This document shows positions 18,326 through 24,397 of a stretch of DNA of 34,890 nt, one piece after another (positions within the stretch are counted from its first letter, which is position 1; every line of letters starts with the position of its first letter). A program made the translations under genes and the position numbers. The notes beneath the pieces are model-generated. The model saw only the letters and a program-made list of their open reading frames with translations, did not search any database and was not told the origin of the DNA. This DNA comes from Rhodospirillales bacterium (GTDB taxonomy: Bacteria; Pseudomonadota; Alphaproteobacteria; Rhodospirillales; Magnetospirillaceae), in NCBI GenBank assembly GCA_019455065.1, contig JACFNC010000024.1, positions 1-34,890 of the forward strand. Direction: 5' to 3'.

Positions 18326-18562
18326 ATGCCCAAGGGACCGAAGGGCCAGAAGCGCCCAGCCGACGTGATTGGAGCCGCCGTCATGGTGGCGAAGATCGCC
18401 ACGGGTGAAATCGAGGAAGCAACTGAACCGGACGACGGGAAGGACCCGGCCGCGAAGGCACTCGGTGCCAAGGGCGGGAAGGCCCGCGCGGCGAAGATGA
18501 CACCGGAGCGGCGGTCACAGATTGCGAGGAAGGCGGCTGAAAGTCGCTGGAACCGCGATTGA
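18326..18562 (+). CDS. Small basic protein with KGGKARA / TPERR motif (transposon passenger)
   Basis: 78 residues, rich in Lys, Arg and Ala. The N terminus is MPKGPKGQKRPADVIG. The C-terminal part, KGGKARAAKMTPERRSQIA at 49-67 and then a helix ending in SRW, looks like a nucleic-acid-binding motif that I recall from many small alphaproteobacterial hypothetical proteins; no function is established. A strong AGGAG (18316-18320) five bases upstream supports the ATG. It is the first gene inside the transposon, 76 bases from the left end, and is separated from the next passenger gene by a 44-bp palindrome. It could be a chromatin-like or RNA-binding accessory, or an unrelated hitchhiker. Confidence 0.75.
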   Translation: MPKGPKGQKRPADVIGAAVMVAKIATGEIEEATEPDDGKDPAAKALGAKGGKARAAKMTPERRSQIARKAAESRWNRD

Positions 18563-18573
18563 GCGCCTGGACA

Positions 18574-18617
18574 TTGTTAATTTTTTGGTCCACATTTGTG
18601 GTGGTAAAAATTAACAA
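18574..18617. promoter_or_regulatory. 44-bp palindrome before the 213-aa gene, candidate operator or attenuator
   Basis: Outer arms TTGTTAATTTTT (18574-18585) and AAAAATTAACAA (18606-18617) pair perfectly over 12 bases. Inner arms CCAC (18590-18593) and GTGG (18598-18601) share the same centre. The four-base steps between them do not pair. It begins 11 bases after the stop of the small gene and ends 12 bases before the next ATG. It may be an autoregulatory operator for the XRE protein, a hairpin separating two transcription units, or both. Confidence 0.6.
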
Positions 18618-18629
18618 GGCGAAATCGTG

Positions 18630-19271
18630 ATGCGGCCAGAGCATGTTGAACCTACCATCCTTGATGATCCAGATGAGGTCGACCGCTTTCTGGAGGCGAA
18701 CCATCTCACTCGGCAGGGTATCTTGGCCATTCGCGATGCCGCATATGTGCAGATGGTCGATTGCAGTCCCTTGATGGCCGCGAACGCGCCCGGCACCCTG
18801 GCCTATCATTATGGCGTGCTCGAAACGCGCGCCCAGTTCCTGGGGGAGCACTGGGAGCTCTCGCGCGAAGGCGGAATTGAAGCCATCTTTAACCAGCAAC
18901 TGAACTCAAAGATTGTTTTCCAGAACGTTGATGTTGCCTGTTCGCGCGTGAATGACCCTAGGCCGAGATCAGAAAAGGGGTCGGGAGCCGAGCGCGAATG
19001 CCAGGCTAACCTCTTTGAGTTCTATGGCATGTCTACTCCTAAGAAGATCAGAATCCCGCAGAATCACATGGCCGTCTACTTTATCATGGTGGATGAACGC
19101 GGCGCCGTTGAGCTTTCGCGACCGGTGATCGAGGACAAGAAATTTACAGGGTTCATCGAGAGAGTTTTCGTGTCGGATGGCTCCGATATCGAGCGAGAGA
19201 AAGCGCTGCCAGCCGAACCGCTCGACCAGCCGGTGGACGACTTCGACGTGCCCGTGCGCAGACGAAGCTAA
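18630..19271 (+). CDS. Unrecognised 213-aa protein, putative effector paired with the XRE/ImmA protein
   Basis: I do not recognise this family. It is soluble, mixed alpha/beta in look, with no signal peptide or membrane helix. It starts MRPEHVEPTILDDPDEVDRF, has a short acidic N-terminal segment, and ends with an acidic stretch followed by VRRRS. Conserved-looking blocks are GTLAYHYGVLETRAQF (about 55-70) and KIRIPQNHMAVYFIMVD (about 138-154). No catalytic motif of a known toxin (RelE, MazF, Fic, RES, PIN) is evident. The stop is four bases before the XRE/ImmA start, so the two are coupled. The ribosome-binding site is poor; a GTG at 18627 is an equally possible start. By position it could be a toxin or sensor controlled by its partner; this is inference. 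Confidence 0.7.
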   Translation: MRPEHVEPTILDDPDEVDRFLEANHLTRQGILAIRDAAYVQMVDCSPLMAANAPGTLAYHYGVLETRAQFLGEHWELSREGGIEAIFNQQLNSKIVFQNVDVACSRVNDPRPRSEKGSGAERECQANLFEFYGMSTPKKIRIPQNHMAVYFIMVDERGAVELSRPVIEDKKFTGFIERVFVSDGSDIEREKALPAEPLDQPVDDFDVPVRRRS

Positions 19272-19275
19272 GGCC

Positions 19276-20358
19276 ATGTTCAATCGGAAGCGACTGACCC
19301 TCGCGCGAGAGCGGCGGGGGCTTACAGGGATTCAACTGGCGGAGAAAAGCGGGATTACCGCCATAACGATCTCGCGTCTTGAGAGCGGGCAGACAAAACA
19401 GCCGGATGAGGACACTGTTCATCGGCTCGCCGCCGCTCTCGATTACCCCATAGCCTTCTTCTACAAAAGCTCACCAGAAGAATTAGACCCGGAGATTGTC
19501 AGTTTCCGCAGCCTGAAAAAGATGAGCGCGAAGCAGAAGAATGCAGCCCTTTGGGCGGGCTCTCTTGGGCTGGAAATTTACGATTGGGCGGATGAGCAAT
19601 TTCATTTGCCTGACCCCGACGTGCCAGATCTAAGCAGCCAGAACCACCCTGAAAGTGCCGCGCGGATCGTGCGCCAGCATTGGGGTCTTGGTGATAGGCC
19701 GATTGGAAATGTGCTGCGCCTTCTGGAATCGAGGGGCATTCGCGTATTGTCCCTTGAGGAAAGCCATAGAAATGTAGACGCCTACTCATTCTGGCGAAGC
19801 GGGAAGCCGTTTATGTTCCTGAATACGTTCAAGACAGCCGAGCATACGATTTTTGATTGCGGGCATGAACTCGGACACTTGGTAATTCACAAGCATGGTG
19901 GTCCGAGGCCTACAAAATCCGCCGAGGTTGAGGCAAATAGGTTTGCTTCGTCTTTCTTAATGCCGGAGCATGATGTCCGGGCCGCTATTCCCCGTCGCCT
20001 GATTAGTGCGCGGCGCATTATCGACGCAAAGGGGCGATGGAAAGTGTCTGCCATGGCACTCACCGTGCGTCTCTACCAGATCGGCCTTATCTCTGATTGG
20101 CAGTATCGATCCTTGTGCATTGAGTTGGGCAAACTCGGCTATCGCGCTGCCGAGCGAGTAGGGATAGAGCGCGAGAAATCGGTAATCTGGCAGAAAATCT
20201 TGTCTGAACTCTGGGCAAGGCGATCAACGAAGGAGGACATCGCCAAGAGGCTTGCGTTGCCGCACGACGAGGTGGAGCGACTTGTCTTTCAACTAGCAGG
20301 GGACGCACCAAAGGCAGAGCTTAAAAGATTCATTCCCAGAGACGTAAATTCCGAGTGA
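19276..20358 (+). CDS. XRE-family HTH / ImmA-IrrE (COG2856) zinc metallopeptidase
   Basis: 360 residues. The N-terminal XRE helix-turn-helix (about 6-60, [23 protein letters not shown]) binds DNA. The central ImmA/IrrE-type peptidase domain has HELGH at 197-201 (zinc ligands and catalytic Glu) and the downstream [14 protein letters not shown] segment (about 217-230), which supplies the third ligand. The C-terminal ~110 residues are helical and may form a second HTH or partner-binding region ([20 protein letters not shown]). This fusion is known from phage and ICE regulators, such as ImmA cleaving the ImmR repressor, and from toxin-antitoxin and defence modules. The ATG at 19276 follows the upstream stop by four bases. 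The longer frame from 19177 overlaps the upstream gene and was rejected. Confidence 0.88.
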   Translation: MFNRKRLTLARERRGLTGIQLAEKSGITAITISRLESGQTKQPDEDTVHRLAAALDYPIAFFYKSSPEELDPEIVSFRSLKKMSAKQKNAALWAGSLGLEIYDWADEQFHLPDPDVPDLSSQNHPESAARIVRQHWGLGDRPIGNVLRLLESRGIRVLSLEESHRNVDAYSFWRSGKPFMFLNTFKTAEHTIFDCGHELGHLVIHKHGGPRPTKSAEVEANRFASSFLMPEHDVRAAIPRRLISARRIIDAKGRWKVSAMALTVRLYQIGLISDWQYRSLCIELGKLGYRAAERVGIEREKSVIWQKILSELWARRSTKEDIAKRLALPHDEVERLVFQLAGDAPKAELKRFIPRDVNSE

Positions 20359-20367
20359 CATTCATAC

Positions 20368-20396
20368 TTGACGCTAAGCAGAAAAGTTCAGATATT
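20368..20396 (+). promoter_or_regulatory. Promoter-like TTGACG-N17-GATATT before the transposase
   Basis: The -35 matches consensus at five of six bases, the spacer is ideal (17) and the -10 matches at four of six. The predicted start point falls at or next to the transposase ATG (20403), implying a leaderless or nearly leaderless message. Confidence 0.45.
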
Positions 20397-20402
20397 AGGG
20401 GC

Positions 20403-21290
20403 ATGAACAAGTTGCCCCTCGCCAAGCGCGTCCAAATCCTCTCCATGCTGTGCGAGGGATCGTCCATGCGGTCGATCTCCCGCGTTGCCGATGTCAGCAT
20501 CAACACCGTTTCGAAGTTGTTGGCGGATGCCGGCGAGGCGTGCGGCGCCGCCCATGACGATCTGGTGCGGAACGTCCAGGCGCGCCGCGTCCAGTGCGAC
20601 GAGATTTGGTCCTACTGCTACGCCAAGGAGCGCAACGTGGTAACCGCCAAGGCCGCCGTGGACGGGGCCGGCGACGTATGGACCTGGACGGCCCTGGATG
20701 CCGAGTCCAAGCTTATCGTGTCCTACTACGTCGGCGACCGCTCGGGGCAGTCGGCGATTGCCCTGATGGACGATCTGTGCGGCCGCCTGGCTAACCGGGT
20801 GCAATTGACCACGGACGGGCACAAGGCGTACCTGGAGGCGGTCGAAGGCGCCTTTGGTGGCGATGTGGACTTCGCCCAGCTCGTCAAGCTCTATGGCGAT
20901 ATCCCGGAGAGCCACAAGGGCCGTTACAGCCCGGCCGAATGCACCGGGACGAAGAAGCTGCGGGTCGAAGGCGATCCCGACATTAAGCACGTCTCCACCT
21001 CCTACGTGGAGCGCCAGAACCTTACCATGCGGATGAGCATGCGTCGGTTCACCCGGCTGACCAACGCCTTCTCCAAGAAGTTGGAGAACCACTGCCACGC
21101 ACTGGCGCTCTACTTCATGTTCTACAACTTTTGCCGGGTCCATAAGAGTTTGCGCATGACTCCCGCGATGGCCGCTGGCGTGACGGATCGGCTGTGGAGC
21201 ATGGAGGACATCGTTGCGCTGATCGACGCACGGGCGGTCGCCCCGAAGCGCGGCCCCTACAAGAAGCGCGGTGCCGAGATTTCAAACTGA
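20403..21290 (+). CDS. IS1-family transposase (single ORF)
   Basis: 295 residues; catalyses cut and strand transfer of the element. An N-terminal HTH ([22 protein letters not shown], about 19-40, split here as [10 protein letters not shown] and [12 protein letters not shown]) binds the ends. The DDE triad is readable: Asp66 (CDEIW), Asp138 (TTDGHKAY) and Glu203 (YVERQN). The C-terminal [17 protein letters not shown] is typical. There is no InsA zinc-finger partner and no frameshift window, so it belongs with single-ORF IS1 relatives. The TGA stop (21288-21290) lies within the right inverted repeat. The ATG at 20403 gives the usual MNKLPLAKR start; an in-frame GTG at 20355 overlaps the upstream gene. 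The gene appears intact. Confidence 0.92.
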   Translation: MNKLPLAKRVQILSMLCEGSSMRSISRVADVSINTVSKLLADAGEACGAAHDDLVRNVQARRVQCDEIWSYCYAKERNVVTAKAAVDGAGDVWTWTALDAESKLIVSYYVGDRSGQSAIALMDDLCGRLANRVQLTTDGHKAYLEAVEGAFGGDVDFAQLVKLYGDIPESHKGRYSPAECTGTKKLRVEGDPDIKHVSTSYVERQNLTMRMSMRRFTRLTNAFSKKLENHCHALALYFMFYNFCRVHKSLRMTPAMAAGVTDRLWSMEDIVALIDARAVAPKRGPYKKRGAEISN

Positions 21291-21299
21291 GACACTCCC
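21278..21299 (-). repeat. Right terminal inverted repeat (IRR)
   Basis: Read on the minus strand: GGG then AGTGTCTCAGTTTGAAATC, identical over 19 bases to the left end. It includes the transposase stop codon. Confidence 0.9.
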
Positions 21300-21307
21300 G
21301 GCGGCGC
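21300..21307. repeat. Target-site duplication, right copy (GGCGGCGC)
   Basis: Identical to 18220-18227. It also forms the left arm of a hairpin with GCGCCGCC at 21322-21329. Confidence 0.85.
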
Positions 21308-21329
21308 ATGTTCCCATTGTGGCGCCGCC
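21300..21329 (-). terminator. GC-rich hairpin after the diguanylate cyclase, possible terminator
   Basis: GGCGGCGC and GCGCCGCC form an eight-base perfect stem around a 14-base loop, 12 bases beyond the stop of the minus-strand diguanylate cyclase. No U tract follows on the minus strand, so rho-independent activity is doubtful. Confidence 0.4.
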
Positions 21330-21340
21330 AGCCGCAACGC

Positions 21341-22987
21341 TCATGCGCTGACCGCCACGCGATCGCGGCCGTCCAGCTTGGCCTGGTAGAGGGCCTTGTC
21401 GGCGCGCAGCAGCGCGCCGTCGAACGTCTCGTCGGAGGCTGCGAACTGTGTCGCACCGACGCTGATGGTGCACGAGACCTGGTGATCCCCGAGCAAGACC
21501 GGCCGCTCCGACAAGGTCTTGCGAATGCGCTCGGCGATCTGGCGGGCGGCGTCGATGGCGGTTGAGGGCAGCAACACCGCGAACTCCTCGCCGCCGATGC
21601 GCCCGGCGGTGTCGGTGCTGCGCAGCGCCTGGCGCAGCAGGTTTGCCACGTGCCTGAGCGCCTGATCGCCGGCGGCATGCCCGAAAGTGTCGTTGACCTC
21701 CTTGAAGTGGTCCAGATCGAGCATCAGGACCGCGGTCGGCTCGCCGTAGCGGCGAAAGCGGTCGAACTCTCCCTCGGCCTCGCTGAAGAACGAGCGTCGG
21801 TTGCGCAGATTGGTGAGCGCGTCTGTCGAGGCGAGTCGGTGCAGTTCGGACTTCTGCTCCTTCATCGAGCGCACGAAGATTTCCAGGCTGTGCGCCATGT
21901 CGGCGATCTCGTCGTTGCCGTCGGTCGGAATCGGCGTGGCGATGCCGGCGGCGTTGTCGGCCATGCTCCGCTGCAGGCCCACCAGACGGGCGACAACCCG
22001 CCCGCGCATGGTCAGGAACACGACGAGCGCGCCGAGCACCGCGGCGAGGGTCACCGAGACGAGCATCCCGCGCCCCCATGCCATCATCCGCTCAAAACCG
22101 TCCCGGTCGCGTGTATTCCGGGCGTCGAGATCGACGAACAGGTTGGTCGCGCTCGACGACAGCCTTCCCGACAACGCGTTGTTTTCGAGCAGCAGGCCCT
22201 GGATCTTGGGATTGAGGTCCAGTTGCCGCAGACGCAGGGCGAAGAAGCCCTCGTCTCCGTCGAGCGACGCCCGAATCGTCTGCCACGGCCCGGTTTCGCG
22301 GGCGTCGGCGCGCGCCGCCTCGGCGGCGGCGAGCAGTTCGGCCACCTGACGCCGGGCCGCCTCGATTTCGGCCGGGAACGTGTAGCCGAGGCTTTGCAGC
22401 ACGATAGGCAGGGCGCGGTCGGCGGCACCGAGGGCCGGCGAGTGCGGCCGCGCCGCCTCGCCCCGGTTCACCTGCACATACGCCTCGCCTAGTTCGCGAA
22501 GCCTGGCGTCGAGCTTTTCGGACGTGGCGAGCCGCCGCTCGACAAGGCCCGTCAGGGTGGCCAGATTGTCCACCAGGGCGCTGCGAAGTCCCGTCAGGTC
22601 GTCAATGATCCGGCGATCGATGGCCCGGCCGCCGATCTGTTCAAAGGCACGGTTGTTGAGCGACAGGAGGTCGGCGATGTACTGCTTCTCCCGTTGCAGA
22701 TTGTAGCGGTCGCGGATGGTGAGAAGGCGCGGCGCCGCCGCGGCCAGCCGTTCGGTGCTCTGCACCAGCCGGGTGACGTTGGTCATCTGGCGGTAACGGA
22801 GCAGGGCGAAGTCGTCGAAGCCGGCGCGGAACCGCTCCATCCCCCAGATTGCCGTTCCCGCCGCCAGCGCCGTAAGGGCTGCCAACGCTGCCAGGGCGAG
22901 GGTGAGGCGCCCGGACAGGCCCAGCCGCACCCGGCCGCGCTTGGGCGGGGCGGGCTCGGCCGGTATCAGCGGATCGGCGGTGCCCAC
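21341..22987 (-). CDS. Membrane diguanylate cyclase with periplasmic sensor, HAMP and GGDEF
   Basis: About 548 residues. TM1 (about 26-49), a long helical periplasmic domain (about 50-300), TM2 (about 302-325), HAMP, and GGDEF with LDLDHFKEVNDTFGH and an intact GGEEF at about 465. RSTD just before it fits the RxxD I-site. It is predicted to make c-di-GMP in response to a periplasmic signal. I place the start at the GTG at 22987 (preceded by GGGGGCG): upstream in-frame sequence lies inside the binding-protein gene and reads as low-complexity shadow. The start overlaps the last 22 bases of that gene, so translation is probably coupled and the binding protein may deliver the ligand. Confidence 0.88.
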   Translation of the reverse strand: MGTADPLIPAEPAPPKRGRVRLGLSGRLTLALAALAALTALAAGTAIWGMERFRAGFDDFALLRYRQMTNVTRLVQSTERLAAAAPRLLTIRDRYNLQREKQYIADLLSLNNRAFEQIGGRAIDRRIIDDLTGLRSALVDNLATLTGLVERRLATSEKLDARLRELGEAYVQVNRGEAARPHSPALGAADRALPIVLQSLGYTFPAEIEAARRQVAELLAAAEAARADARETGPWQTIRASLDGDEGFFALRLRQLDLNPKIQGLLLENNALSGRLSSSATNLFVDLDARNTRDRDGFERMMAWGRGMLVSVTLAAVLGALVVFLTMRGRVVARLVGLQRSMADNAAGIATPIPTDGNDEIADMAHSLEIFVRSMKEQKSELHRLASTDALTNLRNRRSFFSEAEGEFDRFRRYGEPTAVLMLDLDHFKEVNDTFGHAAGDQALRHVANLLRQALRSTDTAGRIGGEEFAVLLPSTAIDAARQIAERIRKTLSERPVLLGDHQVSCTISVGATQFAASDETFDGALLRADKALYQAKLDGRDRVAVSA

Positions 22988-23982
22988 AGGACGCCCCCGT
23001 TTTTCACCAGGGCGTTGCGCCCGCGTGCCATGCCGAAGGCGGTCTTCGGGCCGAGCGCCCGGTCGTAAACCTCGGCGTAGTTCCCGACTTGCTTCACCAC
23101 CCGGTAGCCCCATTCCGGGTCGAGCCCGAACTCCTTTGCGACCGGTTCCTCGATTCCCAACAGGCGGCGAACCTCGATGACGCCGCTGCGGCGCATGTCG
23201 TCCGCGTTCTGTGAGGTGATGCCCAGTTCCTCGGCCCGAACCATGGCGAAGAACGTCCAACGCACGATGTCCGCCCAGGCGACGTCGTTGTCACGCACGA
23301 CCAGACCGAGCGGCTCATGGCTGATGCGGGCGTCCAGCATACGGTACTGCGCCGGGTCCGGCGCGAGGGACAGCCGGACCGATCCCAGAATGAGGCTGTC
23401 CGTCGAGATCGCCTTGCACTGGCGATCGAAGAACGCCTGGAAGGCGCCCTCGATGGTCGCGAACGGCAGCGGCACGATGCCAAGGTTCTTCTCGCGCGCG
23501 AAATCGCGCAGGTTCTGGGGCGACGTGCCCAGGTCGGGCACGCACACCGTCTTGCCCTTGAGTTGGTCGACCGAGGTGATGCCGTCGGGCGCGTAGACCA
23601 TGAACGCCTGGCCGTCGTGGAACGTGACGGCGGCGAATTCCAGGCCGGCCACGTCCCGCGTCATCGTCCAGGTCGACGCCTCGCTCAGCAGGTCCATGGC
23701 GCTGGCCCGAAGGGCATCGAAGCGCACGCCCGTGGACACCATCACGAATTCGACGTTCTTGGCGTCCCCGGTGACCGCCGCCGCCACGGCGCGGCAGAAG
23801 TCGGTGTAGAAACCGACCCATCGCCCGGAGGCGTTGAGGGTCGTCAGGGATTCGCCCAACTCGGTCACGCCGCAGCGGACGAAACCGCGCGCCCGGACTT
23901 CGTCCAGAGTGGTGCCAGCATTGGCGGGCGCTGGCGACAACGCGGTAATAACCACAAGTAGAAAAGCCCCCGCCAACCTCAT
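22966..23982 (-). CDS. Periplasmic amino-acid-binding protein (AapJ-like), without transporter genes
   Basis: About 338 residues. Signal peptide MRLAGAFLLVVITALSPAP ending at ANA, then a type-II periplasmic-binding fold. Typical segments are TLDEVRARGFVRCGV, GFYTDFCRAVAAAV, DLLSEASTWTMTRD, LKGKTVCVPDLGTSPQNL and, near the C terminus, GYRVVKQVGNYAEVYDRALG, as in AapJ/BztA general L-amino-acid receptors. No permease or ATPase gene is adjacent. Instead its 3' end overlaps a membrane diguanylate cyclase by 22 bases, suggesting it works as a ligand receptor for that enzyme. The ATG at 23982 is preferred (GGGGGG four bases upstream) over a GTG at 23994. It is probably cotranscribed with the upstream DUF2293 and HD-GYP genes. 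Confidence 0.88.
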   Translation of the reverse strand: MRLAGAFLLVVITALSPAPANAGTTLDEVRARGFVRCGVTELGESLTTLNASGRWVGFYTDFCRAVAAAVTGDAKNVEFVMVSTGVRFDALRASAMDLLSEASTWTMTRDVAGLEFAAVTFHDGQAFMVYAPDGITSVDQLKGKTVCVPDLGTSPQNLRDFAREKNLGIVPLPFATIEGAFQAFFDRQCKAISTDSLILGSVRLSLAPDPAQYRMLDARISHEPLGLVVRDNDVAWADIVRWTFFAMVRAEELGITSQNADDMRRSGVIEVRRLLGIEEPVAKEFGLDPEWGYRVVKQVGNYAEVYDRALGPKTAFGMARGRNALVKNGGVLWAPPIR

Positions 23983-24041
23983 GACGCCCCCCACTCTCCG
24001 TAAATCGCGATCCTAATTGCAACGAGATGCGACCGAAAGGC

Positions 24042-24353
24042 TTACTCTTCGCGCACCCGCAGCCGGCATCCCCATTCGGCCAGAACCGCGTCGATTGCGG
24101 TGGCGGTGAAGTGACGCGCCGACTCGTGATCGTACCCCTCGGCCAGCAGGTCGTCGTACTCGGTGAGATTGTGCCGAATCCAGGCCACTGCCGATAACCA
24201 CGCCACGGCCTCCGGGCGTCCGCGACGCAATCCGTGCGAGGCCGCCGCCTGCTCGGCGATCGCGACGAGTTCGCGGGCCGGCGCCCGTGGCAGGAGATTG
24301 CGCAGGGCGTTGGCGATGGCGTCCGCGCGTGTAGAGCGTCGTCCGGTGCTCAT
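24042..24353 (-). CDS. DUF2293-family protein
   Basis: About 103 residues from the ATG at 24353, which has AGGA eight bases upstream; an ATG at 24362 and a TTG at 24401 are also in frame. The C-terminal half (AVAWLSAVAWIRHNLTEYDDL, split as AVAWLSAVAW and IRHNLTEYDDL, then EGYDHESARHF) matches what I recall of DUF2293, a family of unknown function in alphaproteobacteria. The protein is small and basic, with no signal peptide. It sits between the HD-GYP gene (ends 24398) and the binding-protein gene (starts 23982) on the same strand. No function can be assigned. Confidence 0.75.
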   Translation of the reverse strand: MSTGRRSTRADAIANALRNLLPRAPARELVAIAEQAAASHGLRRGRPEAVAWLSAVAWIRHNLTEYDDLLAEGYDHESARHFTATAIDAVLAEWGCRLRVREE

Positions 24354-24397
24354 GACTGGCATCCTGGAGCGTGGCAACGCCAGATTCAAACGCCGGA

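Larger units (their letters stand above)
18228..21299 (+). mobile_element. IS1-family transposon with three passenger genes (3,072 bp)
   Basis: Ends are inverted copies sharing 19 identical bases (AGTGTCTCAGTTTGAAATC) preceded by GGT on the left and GGG on the right, which fits the GGnnnTG ends of the IS1 family. Both sides are flanked by GGCGGCGC. Inside, in order on the plus strand: a small basic protein, an unrecognised 213-aa protein, an XRE/ImmA-IrrE metallopeptidase and a single-ORF IS1-type transposase. The middle (about 18570-20400) is visibly more AT-rich than the surrounding genome, which suggests the cargo came from elsewhere. Classic IS1 elements are under 1.2 kb; longer single-ORF IS1 relatives carrying passengers (the ISMhu11-type group, as I recall) are the closest match. 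With intact ends, duplication and transposase, the insertion looks recent and possibly still mobile. Confidence 0.9.

Noticed and set aside
22988-23260. N-terminal extension of the membrane cyclase
   Set aside because: Lies inside the binding-protein gene, is low complexity, and a GTG at 22987 gives a start right before TM1.
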